Assembly: GCA_028712155.1 (NCBI GenBank)
Contig: JAQTQO010000014.1
Coordinates: forward strand, 1-36,901
Source of the DNA: Patescibacteria group bacterium
Lineage (GTDB): Bacteria > Patescibacteriota > Patescibacteriia > Buchananbacterales > GWA2-38-13
Direction of reading: 5' to 3'
Length of the DNA stretch: 36,901 nucleotides
Below, one piece after another: positions 16,657 through 25,579 of this stretch (the first letter of the stretch is position 1; the number at the start of each line of letters is the position of its first letter). The notes under the pieces were generated by a model that worked only from the letters and a program-made list of their open reading frames with translations, ran no database searches and was not told where the DNA came from. Both the position numbers and the translations under genes were made by a program.

Positions 16657-18975
16657 CTACCACACCGGGCCGGATTTTCTGGCGTGGGTCAAGACGTTTC
16701 CGTCCATCGCGTAAGTTTCGGACATACCGGGAGGGTTGGGGATATTCTCGGTGCCGCTCGCGCATTGCCCTGGTTTGGGTGATTTGCAGGAGTAGGTCTC
16801 GGTGTAGAAATCGTCCGCGGTGTAGCCGAGGTAGCTTTGGGATTTTTCTACCTCACCGGGAAGTAATTTTTTTTCCTGCAGAGTACAAGCGCCGTTTTCG
16901 ACGGCGATTTTTAGGTTGCATGTTCCCGACTGGCATTCATTTCCGGCGGCGCATGCGGTACCGGCGTCGGGTGCCGACATCACGCATTCGTAGATGGTGT
17001 TGGAACCTCCGAAATGCAGCGCTACCTCGCGCACGGTGGCATTTTTTGCCGTGCACTGCGCATTGAAGTCGGATGGGCACGCCGGGTATTGGTCGCCGGC
17101 AGCGTGTGTCGCACATTGCATCAGCGGTTCGCGCGTGTAGCTGGAAAATTCGCCCACTTCAATCTTGCGTAAATTGGCGTTGGTGATACCGAGCGACAGG
17201 AAACGCATAATTTGGTACGCGGAATCGCCGTCGGCCATGTAGTACCGTTTGCCGTCGACAGGATTGATGTACCACGCTTCGCCGCGGCTTTCCACCTGCA
17301 AAAGAATTCTGCCTTTCAGACGATTGGCGAACGCCGCAACGGTTGGCAGCCGTCCGCTGCCTGCGGGATTGTAATTGGATTGGAGTTCGGCGCCATCGGT
17401 GTATCCATCGCCATCGGAATCGGGATTATTCGGGTCGGTGCCAATGGCGGCTTCAAGCTGGTCGCCCAGTCCGTCGTTATCGGTATCCACTGCCGTCGCG
17501 CGCGACTCAATACCGACCGGAATTTTTTGCAGGTCGGCGTTGGTGATGCCCAGCCCGAACGTGCGCAGCGCCGTGTAGGCGGTCTCGCCGTCCTTGAGGT
17601 AGAACTTTTTGCCGCTCTTGCCGTCCACGTACCAGGCTTCGCCGCGGTTTTCCACTTGCAAAAGGATGCGGCCGGCCATGCGTTTGCTGAGCGCGGGATC
17701 AACGCGCATAACCAGCTGCCGTTCGGTGTTGAGGTATTCGCCATCCGTGGCGGTTGGCGCGGTTGGAGTTGGCGTCGGCGACGGCAGCGGCGTAGGTGAT
17801 GGAACCGGAATCGGCAATGCAGGTGTAGGAGTGGGTGTTGGAGTTGGCGTGGCAGGGTAGATCGGTTCTCCCGTTGAGGTGGTCAGTGGTTCGGTGGTAA
17901 AGGTTCGATCAACATCGTGCTGGTCGCCGTAGAGAAGTGAATAATGATAGGTGGTGCCGGGAGAAAGGTTATCAAGCGTACAGTACCAGGTCGCCACGGG
18001 GGTAGTCGCGTGCTCACGCGAAGTGCTGTTGCCGCAATGCCGTGCGTGGGTGCCATAACTGATGGATGCACCGTAGATCAGGTCTGGTGCATACCGTTGG
18101 ACATACGGGTCGGCCGTGCTTCCGCGGACATCGAAGTCAATGCTGGCAAAGGTAATGACCGACCCGGAAGTATTCGTGGTTGAAGCAGAATAGACTCGCA
18201 CATTCTCAAACGTGTACCCCAAGCTGACGGGTGTTGCTAGCTGATCGTTGGCGGTATCAATGGTCTTTTCGCTCCGCACCGTCGTGTAATGGCCTGCCGT
18301 ATCGTAAGCGATGATCATGATCTGATAACGGCTGCTGCTCGCCAACCCTGCTGCCTGCGACCAGTGCGACGTTCCAGCCGCGGTCGTAATTGAACCGTAT
18401 TCCGTAACCATTGCCCAGTGCAGAGGTGAGGCAAAAAAATTATCATCGGTAGGATCTGGCTGGCTGAACGGCAGGGCGTACACCTCTCCGGTGGTTGGGA
18501 CATTCGTTTCCCACTTTACCTTTGCCCCGGTGATCGTCGGGTCGCTGATCACGATTCCGGTTATGTTCACCAGTTCGGGGGATTTCGTCAGCCGGTATTC
18601 ATACACGGGACTGAGAAAATCAATGTTCGTCCAGCTCTTGATCTGGTAATACAAGGTGCGGCCGGGGAGCAGAGAACCCATGGCCATTCCCAACTCGAGC
18701 CGGTGTTTTGTGGTCGGCTCTTTGTCGACCGCCGCGAGATAGCAGCTTACCTTTCCGTTCTTTATGCAATCGACCGGCGCCGTATCCAACCCCACAACAT
18801 ACGCGATGCTCATTTGGACCGGATCTGCAGTATCCCATTCGACCACGACTTTATCCGGCGAAGCGGCCGTCACGTGGACATTGCTGATGGTAACCGGATC
18901 GGCCGCCTGCGCGGCGATTGCCAGCGCCATGAGCGTACCAGCCACACCCACGAACAATAGACTAACTTTTTTCAT
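16657..18975 (-). CDS. large secreted protein: FnIII-like domains, Pro/Thr linker, duplicated repeat domain, thrombospondin type-3-like Ca-binding repeats
   Basis: Signal peptide; DTDNDGLGDQLEAAIGTDPNNPDSDGDGYTDGAEL; two copies of RILLQVExRGEAWYxx...GLGITNADL. Confidence 0.85.
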   Translation of the reverse strand: MKKVSLLFVGVAGTLMALAIAAQAADPVTISNVHVTAASPDKVVVEWDTADPVQMSIAYVVGLDTAPVDCIKNGKVSCYLAAVDKEPTTKHRLELGMAMGSLLPGRTLYYQIKSWTNIDFLSPVYEYRLTKSPELVNITGIVISDPTITGAKVKWETNVPTTGEVYALPFSQPDPTDDNFFASPLHWAMVTEYGSITTAAGTSHWSQAAGLASSSRYQIMIIAYDTAGHYTTVRSEKTIDTANDQLATPVSLGYTFENVRVYSASTTNTSGSVITFASIDFDVRGSTADPYVQRYAPDLIYGASISYGTHARHCGNSTSREHATTPVATWYCTLDNLSPGTTYHYSLLYGDQHDVDRTFTTEPLTTSTGEPIYPATPTPTPTPTPALPIPVPSPTPLPSPTPTPTAPTATDGEYLNTERQLVMRVDPALSKRMAGRILLQVENRGEAWYVDGKSGKKFYLKDGETAYTALRTFGLGITNADLQKIPVGIESRATAVDTDNDGLGDQLEAAIGTDPNNPDSDGDGYTDGAELQSNYNPAGSGRLPTVAAFANRLKGRILLQVESRGEAWYINPVDGKRYYMADGDSAYQIMRFLSLGITNANLRKIEVGEFSSYTREPLMQCATHAAGDQYPACPSDFNAQCTAKNATVREVALHFGGSNTIYECVMSAPDAGTACAAGNECQSGTCNLKIAVENGACTLQEKKLLPGEVEKSQSYLGYTADDFYTETYSCKSPKPGQCASGTENIPNPPGMSETYAMDGNVLTHARKSGPVW

Positions 18976-19047
18976 AGATTGTGATGCAAAGGTTTAATTT
19001 GATACCTCGTATCTTAACTATAGCTTGATGTTGACGATGGCGCAATA

Positions 19048-19078
19048 AAAAAATCTCCGCAGGGAGGCGGAGATTTTT
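19048..19078. terminator. bidirectional rho-independent terminator
   Basis: AAAAAAATCTCCGCagggagGCGGAGATTTTT. Confidence 0.85.
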
Positions 19079-19105
19079 GTTGGTGAATTTCAATCCGGTA
19101 GAATA

Positions 19106-20362
19106 TCATTTGATGCTGAACGTGGCGTCGCTGGTATCGTAGGCGTTGTTGTGCGCTGCATCTTCCACGGTGACCATGTACTGGTCTGATGCGGGCAGGT
19201 CGGTTACGCCCAGAACTTCGGCGTACAGTTCCTTGACCGTCCAAGAGTAGCTGCCGGTGTTCGGAACGCCGGAGGCAATAGCTGCGTTGAAGTTCTGGCT
19301 GTCCGGATTGCCGGAAACCGCCAGCCGGATATTGACCGAGGTAATATCTTTTGGTGCGCTCCACGTGATGGTGACTTTCTCGCCCTTGGTCCAGGTTTCC
19401 CCACCGTTTGGCGTCAGGACGGTGATTGCCGATGTTTCCGCAGCAGCCGGCGCGGGGTTGGTCACGTAGACTAAGGTCTGGCGGATCTTGTCAAACTGGT
19501 CAATCAGCCCCGTGCGGTTGAATTCGGTAATGGTTCCTTCCGGGTAATTGCCGATATTGGTCGAATGGATGAGGTAGCGGACCGCCAGGCAGGGATTCGT
19601 TCCCGGCAGCGCCCAGACGTCTTCCTCATAGAGATTGCCCGCCGCGCCTTCAGTGGATGAGGCGAACGAGTAGTCCGTTCCGTTGTCGGTCACCGCCTGC
19701 GGGTTTACTTCGCGGTCCAGGAACAGGCCGGCGTTGCAGTCCGCGGTGGCCGGAATGATTTCTACCGAGACGCCGGTGTCAAAACTCGACAAATTCGTGC
19801 CGGCGGCCGTGCTGGTCGGGATGGTGAATTTTACTCCATGGATGTCTTTTCCCGGGCCAAGTCCCTGATAGGCATACGCCGTGTTCAGGGAGTATTCAGC
19901 CGGATAACGAACGGTAAATCCGACGGTTCCATCGTGGTACACCTCCGGCAATCCACCCGGATCGGCCGCAACTACCACGCACCCGAGGTAACTTTTCTCG
20001 GCGTTATTTTCCAGCACCAGCGCGCCGTCGCCCTTGCTCCAGAACACGAATGATTCGTCGCTTGAAGCATACCGTGAACCGTCGGCGGAAATTGTTTGCG
20101 GCAGGGTAAAATTTCTGCCGTCGCTCAGTACGATTTTGACGTTCCCCGCCGATACCGGCGGTTGTCCCGGCTCTACCGGCGTCGCCTCGCCCTTGGAGAA
20201 CGTGGCGTCAATGGTTTTTCCGTTGTCGCAGGCGTAGTGCGCTTCCACGGTCGGCAATTCCGACGGCGGAAGATTTTGGTTCATGTTCGTGCGGGAGTAC
20301 CACACGTACAGACCGGCCACGATCACGAGAACGACGATAACGGCGACAAGATTTTTTTTCAT
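19106..20362 (-). CDS. anchored protein with MliC-like domain and C-terminal Kre9/Knh1-like (Ser-Thr-rich GPI family) domain
   Basis: VEAHYACDNGKTIDATFSKGE...VKIVLSDGRNFTLPQ...; ITVLTPNGGETWTKGEKVTITWSAPKDI. Start at MKKNLVAVIV. Confidence 0.8.
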   Translation of the reverse strand: MKKNLVAVIVVLVIVAGLYVWYSRTNMNQNLPPSELPTVEAHYACDNGKTIDATFSKGEATPVEPGQPPVSAGNVKIVLSDGRNFTLPQTISADGSRYASSDESFVFWSKGDGALVLENNAEKSYLGCVVVAADPGGLPEVYHDGTVGFTVRYPAEYSLNTAYAYQGLGPGKDIHGVKFTIPTSTAAGTNLSSFDTGVSVEIIPATADCNAGLFLDREVNPQAVTDNGTDYSFASSTEGAAGNLYEEDVWALPGTNPCLAVRYLIHSTNIGNYPEGTITEFNRTGLIDQFDKIRQTLVYVTNPAPAAAETSAITVLTPNGGETWTKGEKVTITWSAPKDITSVNIRLAVSGNPDSQNFNAAIASGVPNTGSYSWTVKELYAEVLGVTDLPASDQYMVTVEDAAHNNAYDTSDATFSIK

Positions 20363-20429
20363 ACGATGAGGTGAATTATTAGGGAGCACTCTCACTATAG
20401 CGGTATGCATCTGATGATGCAAATAAAAA

Positions 20430-20451
20430 AATCTCCGCCGGGGCGGAGATT
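20430..20451 (-). terminator. terminator of the 20489-20950 gene
   Basis: AATCTCCGCC..GGCGGAGATTTTTTT on minus strand. Confidence 0.8.
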
Positions 20452-20488
20452 GCACAGAAGAGCAAACGGGAAGCGCGAGGAGCGCGCG

Positions 20489-20950
20489 TTACGCCGCGAT
20501 GGGCTTGGTGAGCTCGGCGCGCAGTTTCCGGATCGCTTCCTCTTCGGTGTCGTAAGCGATGATCGCCTGGACCGCGGGATTGCCGCGTAATAACCGCGAG
20601 ATCTTGCGAGCTTCGAGCTTGCCGCGCTCGACGAGGATGAAGGCGGGCACGCCGTAGCGGTTCGCCATCTCCACTTCGATGCCGCCGCCCCAGGTCGGCT
20701 CGAGCGCCACTACGACCAAGTGGGTCGTGTGATTGCGGATCTGGTGGCGCTCGGCGGTGTCCACCTGTGCCGGGGTGAAGTGCGCGTGCTTCTTGGGGTC
20801 GTAGTGTTCGTGGGGCACGAACGCCCGTGCGCCCAGCACCTCCTGGCAGAGGTCGGCGATCCGCACGTAGAGCCGTTTGGCGCGACGCTTCTTGCGGAGC
20901 GAGAGTTCGGTCAGCGGACCGCACACGTAGGCCGATTCGGACTGTCTCAT
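20489..20950 (-). CDS. nucleoside 2-deoxyribosyltransferase-like protein
   Basis: YVCGPLTEL...RIADLCQEVLGARAFVPHEHYDP...ERHQIRNHTTHLVVVALEPTWGGGIEVEMANRYGVPAFILV; SD GGAGGA before ATG. Confidence 0.7.
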   Translation of the reverse strand: MRQSESAYVCGPLTELSLRKKRRAKRLYVRIADLCQEVLGARAFVPHEHYDPKKHAHFTPAQVDTAERHQIRNHTTHLVVVALEPTWGGGIEVEMANRYGVPAFILVERGKLEARKISRLLRGNPAVQAIIAYDTEEEAIRKLRAELTKPIAA

Positions 20951-21011
20951 CCCAGTTCCTCCGGGAAAGGGTTGGAAGGTGCGGAAAAATTGACGCAACT
21001 AAATCAAACGC

Positions 21012-21040
21012 AGTGTAAGAGAGGGCCGCGCGGTTGTCAA
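21012..21040 (-). promoter_or_regulatory. sigma70-like promoter for the 20489-20950 gene
   Basis: Minus strand TTGACA - 17 nt - TACACT. Confidence 0.75.
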
Positions 21041-21064
21041 GCAGCGGCGGATGCAAAGGTACTC

Positions 21065-21338
21065 ACCCGCCTACAGTCCGCGAGCAGGTCAAGAGATGAT
21101 CCGGGTCGAACAGGCGCGGACGTTGCCTTCGGCTTGTTTATCAGTAGTCACCGTTCCAAGATTGACTTTCGGCGGGTTAATTTCCCGCATGCAATTTCCA
21201 TCCTCCGGAGCAGGATCAAAAAGTCATCAGATGGGGATTGCCGAATAAACTGTGTCTTGAAAAGTGCGCCATATTACTCTTGAACTCCTGCGGAGGACGG
21301 GCACCTTCGTCTTGGAGCCTTCGGGATCTTGCGGCGGG
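21065..21338 (-). repeat. structured intergenic repeat, copy D
   Basis: Minus strand CCCGCCGC...GCGGGAAATTAACCCGCCGAAAGTC...GACTGTAGGCGGGTGAGTACC. Confidence 0.55.
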
Positions 21339-21348
21339 AAATTAAAAA

Positions 21349-21375
21349 AGGAAGCAGGCATGTGCGCTGCTTCCA
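21349..21375 (-). terminator. terminator of oxidoreductase gene
   Basis: Minus strand GGAAGCAGcgcacatgcCTGCTTCCTTTTTT. Confidence 0.85.
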
Positions 21376-21464
21376 TGGTTGTTGCAGTATGAGTGAATCG
21401 GGTTCTCAATGAAAGTTCGAGACGGAACGTCCGTCACTGATTGGATTGAGCTCGCGATGGTGAC

Positions 21465-22649
21465 CTATTCGTCCAGGTCGGTCCACTCGCCCCCGGAATC
21501 GCTGCTCTCCACGGCCGCCTGGATGAAGGCGATGCCCATCACGCCGTCGTCGACGTTCGCGTACTTGGAGCCGTCGTGGCCCTGGTAGGTGCCGGCCTGG
21601 AACGCGCGGACGTCGGCCTCGAAGCACCGGTGCAGCCTGGCGAAAGCGTCGTGGAACGCCTCGCCGTGGCCCGACGGGATAGTGGGCTCCTTCATTAGGT
21701 CCTCGGGCAGGTCGCCCAGGAACCCGTCGTTCGGGGTCACCGCGTTCCGCCAGTAGACGCGGTCCGGCTGGCCGGGCAGGTTGATGACGAGCTTCTCGGG
21801 CTCCTCCTGCCGCCAACGCAGCGTGCCCTTGGTGCCGTTCACCTCGATGCCCAGGTCGTTGAGATGGCCGATCGAGATCTGGCTGGCGCGGATGAGCGCG
21901 TTGGCGCCATTGGACAGCTCGGCGTAGACGGTGAAGTGGTCGTCGAGCTTGCGGTTGGAGACGAAGGCCCGCAGGTGGGCCGACAGGCGCTTCACCTCGA
22001 GCCCGGTGACGTAGCGCAGCTGCATGAGCGCGTGCGTACCGATGTCGCCCCCGCAGCCGGACGCGCCCGCCCGTTTGGGATCCACGCGCCACTCGGCCTG
22101 CATCACGCCCTTGTCCTCGGTCCGTTCGAACAGCCATCCCTGGATGTAGTAGGCGTCGACCCAGCGGACCTCGCCGATGAGGCCGGTCCGAACGATGTGC
22201 CGCGCGAAGCGGCTCGACCAGTGGCCGAGGTACGTGTGGGCCACACCGAACGGGATCTTCTTCCCTTTCGCCAGCAAGGCCAGCTTCTCGGCGTCGTCGA
22301 GCGTGGTGGTCAGCGGCTTCTCGCAGAAGACCGGGATGCCCATCCGTAGGCACTTCAGCGCCGGGTCGTAGTGGACGTCGTTGGGCGTGACGATGAGGAC
22401 GTAGTCGACGCGCTCGCCGATGGGCTTCTCCGCCTCGGCAGCGATCATCTCGTCGTAGCTCTTGTACCCGCGAATCGGGTACGGCCAGTTCCTCGCCTCC
22501 TCCATCGCGACCTTCGGATCCGGGTGGAGCGCGGCGCAGGTGACGCGCCGGGTGCCGTCGAAGTGGATGGCCTTCTGGTGGGGGTGGACGATGAAGGCGC
22601 CCTTGCCGCCGCCGATCAGACCGACGTTGAGAACACGCTGTGATGACAT
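21465..22649 (-). CDS. Gfo/Idh/MocA family oxidoreductase
   Basis: LNVGLIGGGKGAFI...DYVLIVTPNDVHYDPALKCLRMGIPVFCEKPLTTTLDDAEKL; SD TAGGAGG. Confidence 0.95.
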   Translation of the reverse strand: MSSQRVLNVGLIGGGKGAFIVHPHQKAIHFDGTRRVTCAALHPDPKVAMEEARNWPYPIRGYKSYDEMIAAEAEKPIGERVDYVLIVTPNDVHYDPALKCLRMGIPVFCEKPLTTTLDDAEKLALLAKGKKIPFGVAHTYLGHWSSRFARHIVRTGLIGEVRWVDAYYIQGWLFERTEDKGVMQAEWRVDPKRAGASGCGGDIGTHALMQLRYVTGLEVKRLSAHLRAFVSNRKLDDHFTVYAELSNGANALIRASQISIGHLNDLGIEVNGTKGTLRWRQEEPEKLVINLPGQPDRVYWRNAVTPNDGFLGDLPEDLMKEPTIPSGHGEAFHDAFARLHRCFEADVRAFQAGTYQGHDGSKYANVDDGVMGIAFIQAAVESSDSGGEWTDLDE

Positions 22650-22842
22650 CGCGCACCTCCTATGTGCTTGCGTTTCCTGTTTTGCGACCAGACATCGTAG
22701 TGGTCTTCCGGATGCCTCCTTTCGTTACTTTTTCCGGAAGGTTGGTTATTGAATTTATACGAATTGGGAAGGTTCAAAAAAAATTCTGCCGAACAAGCAC
22801 TCTAGCGGATACGCCCGGATACGTCAAGAGCATTAGGGAAAT

Positions 22843-22866
22843 AAAAAACGCCCAAAAACGTGGGCT
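22843..22866 (-). terminator. minus-strand rho-independent terminator
   Basis: GCCCACGTTTTTGGGCGTTTTTT on minus strand; source transcript unclear. Confidence 0.6.
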
Positions 22867-22922
22867 GAAAATAATGAGGAGGGAGCGGTTATGTACTCCG
22901 TTCCCCCCGACACAGGTGGGTG

Positions 22923-23195
22923 ATGACTAAGGAGCCACGGGCGAATCCCTTTTCTTTTTCAGTGAAAGGGATCGTGATTGATACCTTTATTGTACTCCTC
23001 GCTGGCGAAAGTTTAAGTGGATATCTCAAATGCGTATATCGCGAAATTATAAAGGCGATGCAAAAACAGCACCGCCTACGAGACGCAATGGAACGCAAGG
23101 TTCAAAAAGGAACAGCCGCCAGAGCCAATTCTCGGCCCATCCAAACTGATATCCCTTGGGAGGAACTTCCTCCCCACGCATTCTTGACGGACTGA
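22923..23195 (+). CDS. hypothetical small protein (90 aa)
   Basis: ORF MTKEPRANPFSFSVKG...; preceded by overlapping mini-ORF MYSVPPDTGG (22889-22921) with GAGGAGG. Confidence 0.4.
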   Translation: MTKEPRANPFSFSVKGIVIDTFIVLLAGESLSGYLKCVYREIIKAMQKQHRLRDAMERKVQKGTAARANSRPIQTDIPWEELPPHAFLTD

Positions 23196-23247
23196 AATTC
23201 GTTCGGAAGGGTATAAAGGGTTGGCTGGTGAGCGCGGCGGCTGTTCC
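23109..23247. repeat. inverted-repeat element spanning the stop of the 22923 ORF
   Basis: GGAACAGCCGCC...GGCGGCTGTTCC 12-bp perfect, plus AGCCAA/TTGGCT and internal GGGAGGAACTTCCTCCC. Confidence 0.65.
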
Positions 23248-23344
23248 TCGGAGGGCAATGTGGCAAAGGTCAAGTTTTCTCCATGATATCGGGGAATAGC
23301 AAAAAACGCAAAAACAAGTTTTGCGCTTTTCGTATTCGCGTTTT

Positions 23345-25111
23345 TTACACGATAAACCCGCCGGCCTGGAGCTCCCACAGCTGTTTGTAGAGCCCGCCGG
23401 ATTTGTGTACAAGCGTTTCGTGCGTGCCAACTTCATGGATGCGGCCGTCGCGGACCACGACGATGCGGTCCATCTTCATGATGGTTGAGAGCCGGTGGGC
23501 AATGACGATAGTGGTTTTACCTTCCATCAGGCGGCGAAGTGCTTCCTGAATCAGTTTTTCCGCGTGCGAGTCGAGGCTTGAGGTGGCTTCGTCGAGCAGC
23601 AGGATCGGCGCGTTTTTCAGGATGGCCCGCGCAATGGCGACGCGCTGGCGTTCCCCGCCGGACAGTTTGATGCCGCGTTCGCCGACGTAGGTTTGATAGC
23701 CGTCCGGCAGCTGATTGATGAACTCGTCGCAGTGGGCAGCCTGGGAAGCCGTGAGCACTTCGGCGTCGGTAGCATCGCGGCGGCCGTAGCGGATGTTCTC
23801 CATCAGCGTGCGGTGGAAAAGGATCGGGTCCTGCGGCACATAGCCGATGGCGGCGCGGAGGCTTTCCTGCGTCACGTCGGCGATATCCTGGCCGTCGATA
23901 ATGATCTGGCCGCTGGTGAGATCGTAGAAGCGAAGCAGCAGCGCGACGAGCGTGGACTTCCCCGCCCCCGACGGGCCGACCAGTCCGACTTTTTCACCCG
24001 CGGCGATGTCGAGACTGAAATTCTTTATCACCGTGCGCGTCTGGGCGTAGTCGAAGCTGATGTCGCGGAAGGTGATCACGCCCGTGGTGACCGCCAGCGG
24101 CTTCGCGTTCGGGTTGTCCTGGACTTCGTGCGGCGTTTCGAGGATCTCCACCATTTCCTCCGCGTCGGCGAGGTACCGGTAGAGGTCACGGATGATGCGG
24201 CCGAAGCCCCACAGCCGGGAAAGCATCTGCATCAGGTAGGTTTGGATGAGGACGAAATCGCCGACGGTGAGCATGCCGCGGCTCCAGAAACGGATGGCGA
24301 CGTAGAAGATGGAGAATTCCAACACCACCATCAGGGAGGATTGGATGGCGTCGGCAAAGCCTTCGACGTTCCAGGCTAATCGCGTGGCGCGGAATTGTTT
24401 TTCCGTCAGCTTGCCGAACTCGCGGTGCTCGTCGCCCGCGGCGGTGAACAATTTGATGTTGGCGTTGTTGGTGATGGAGTCCGCCAGCCGGGCGGTGACG
24501 ATGGTGTCGGAGGCCGATCGCTTTTCGTCGTACGGCAGTTTGAGAATCGCCAGGCCGTAGCTGATTCCCAGGTAGATGATGGTCCAGGCGAGCAGAATCG
24601 CGCCGAGCAAGTAATTTTCCCAGAACAGCACGACGAGAATCGCGCCGGTCCGGATCGTGAGCGGCAGCAGGTCCCACTGGATCTTATCGGTCACCCCTTC
24701 GTAGGCGTTGATGAGGCGGTTGACTTTGCGCACGAGGGCGCCGACGAACCGGTTGACGAAAAACCGGTAAGAGTGTTCGTGGAGGTACTCGAAGCACGAG
24801 TCGGCGAGATCAGCCAGCACGCGCGGCTGGAAATGGTTGTTGACGAAGTGCACGATCCGCCAGAGCGCCCAGGCGGTGCTGCCGAGGATGAAGATGGCGA
24901 TGATCGGACGGGTGAGGGCGGCGACGGTTGCACCGGCGGCGTCGGGTTTGGCAACGGCGAGAATGTCAAAGAACCGCTTGTAGAAGAGCGGTGCGGTGGT
25001 TTCAATCAGCACGGCGGCTACCGGAACGATCAGCTGGATGGCAACCAGCAGCCCGTAGCGTCGCGAGTGCCGCCAGAACAGGAGAAAAGTTTGTCGGGTA
25101 ATTTGTTTCAT
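23345..25111 (-). CDS. ABC transporter, fused permease/ATPase (exporter type)
   Basis: GLVGPSGAGKSTLVALLLRFYD...LSGGERQRVAIARAILKNAPILLLDEATSSLD...IAHRLSTI. Confidence 0.97.
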   Translation of the reverse strand: MKQITRQTFLLFWRHSRRYGLLVAIQLIVPVAAVLIETTAPLFYKRFFDILAVAKPDAAGATVAALTRPIIAIFILGSTAWALWRIVHFVNNHFQPRVLADLADSCFEYLHEHSYRFFVNRFVGALVRKVNRLINAYEGVTDKIQWDLLPLTIRTGAILVVLFWENYLLGAILLAWTIIYLGISYGLAILKLPYDEKRSASDTIVTARLADSITNNANIKLFTAAGDEHREFGKLTEKQFRATRLAWNVEGFADAIQSSLMVVLEFSIFYVAIRFWSRGMLTVGDFVLIQTYLMQMLSRLWGFGRIIRDLYRYLADAEEMVEILETPHEVQDNPNAKPLAVTTGVITFRDISFDYAQTRTVIKNFSLDIAAGEKVGLVGPSGAGKSTLVALLLRFYDLTSGQIIIDGQDIADVTQESLRAAIGYVPQDPILFHRTLMENIRYGRRDATDAEVLTASQAAHCDEFINQLPDGYQTYVGERGIKLSGGERQRVAIARAILKNAPILLLDEATSSLDSHAEKLIQEALRRLMEGKTTIVIAHRLSTIMKMDRIVVVRDGRIHEVGTHETLVHKSGGLYKQLWELQAGGFIV

Positions 25112-25330
25112 GGCTAAGTGGAGCCAAAATAAGACAATACCCATCCAGCCATACGCCGGACGCTCTACTTAATTAGACGGATTTTCACCCCTGCCCGTTA
25201 CGCAGAGGAAATTTTTTTCACTTCTGGTGCCAGGTTACACCTTTCCTGCCCGGCAACGCTTGCAACGTAATTTGAAAAATAATTTCTTTACTCCCGTCAA
25301 TTTTCCAAGCGCCATGTGTACACTTTTTAT

Positions 25331-25359
25331 TTGACAGGGGTATGCATAGGTGTTAACGT
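25331..25359 (+). promoter_or_regulatory. promoter of arginine leader / argB
   Basis: TTGACA - 17 nt - TAACGT; closely resembles 27225-27253. Confidence 0.65.
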
Positions 25360-25374
25360 TTCATCCACGTATCT

Positions 25375-25470
25375 ATGTTGTGTGCAAGCAAATTCCGCCG
25401 CGTGACGACGCACTGCGCAATTCGTCGGAACGTTCTCCGTGGAGAGCGGCGGTGTCTGGCGCGTATCTAG
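25375..25470 (+). CDS. arginine-rich leader peptide MLCASKFRRVTTHCAIRRNVLRGERRCLARI
   Basis: 31 codons, 8 Arg, ends just before an attenuator-type terminator upstream of argB. Confidence 0.75.
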   Translation: MLCASKFRRVTTHCAIRRNVLRGERRCLARI

Positions 25471-25490
25471 AAAATTTTTTTCAACCAGCC

Positions 25491-25525
25491 CCGCCCCTCT
25501 CAACGTGAGGAGGCGGAATTTTTTT
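25491..25525 (+). terminator. transcription attenuator terminator of argB leader
   Basis: CCGCCCCTCTCAACGTGAGGAGGCGGAATTTTTTT; 5' arm also pairs with leader segment GAGAGCGGCGG (25442-25452). Confidence 0.8.
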
Positions 25526-25579
25526 CATAAGGAAATAGACAACCGAAACCGAACAAGCTGAACCTTGAAAGGAGATAAC

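Noticed and set aside
21406-22656. 416-aa alternative-frame ORF opposite/overlapping the oxidoreductase
   Set aside because: Arg/Pro/Gly-rich off-frame product typical of GC-rich DNA; the 394-aa frame has clear Gfo/Idh/MocA motifs.
24395-25117. 240-aa plus-strand ORF
   Set aside because: Antisense shadow of the ABC transporter gene.
25491-25525. Hairpin before argB as the ordinary terminator of an upstream plus-strand gene
   Set aside because: The nearest upstream gene is on the minus strand; a promoter and Arg-rich ORF directly precede the hairpin, so an attenuator fits better.
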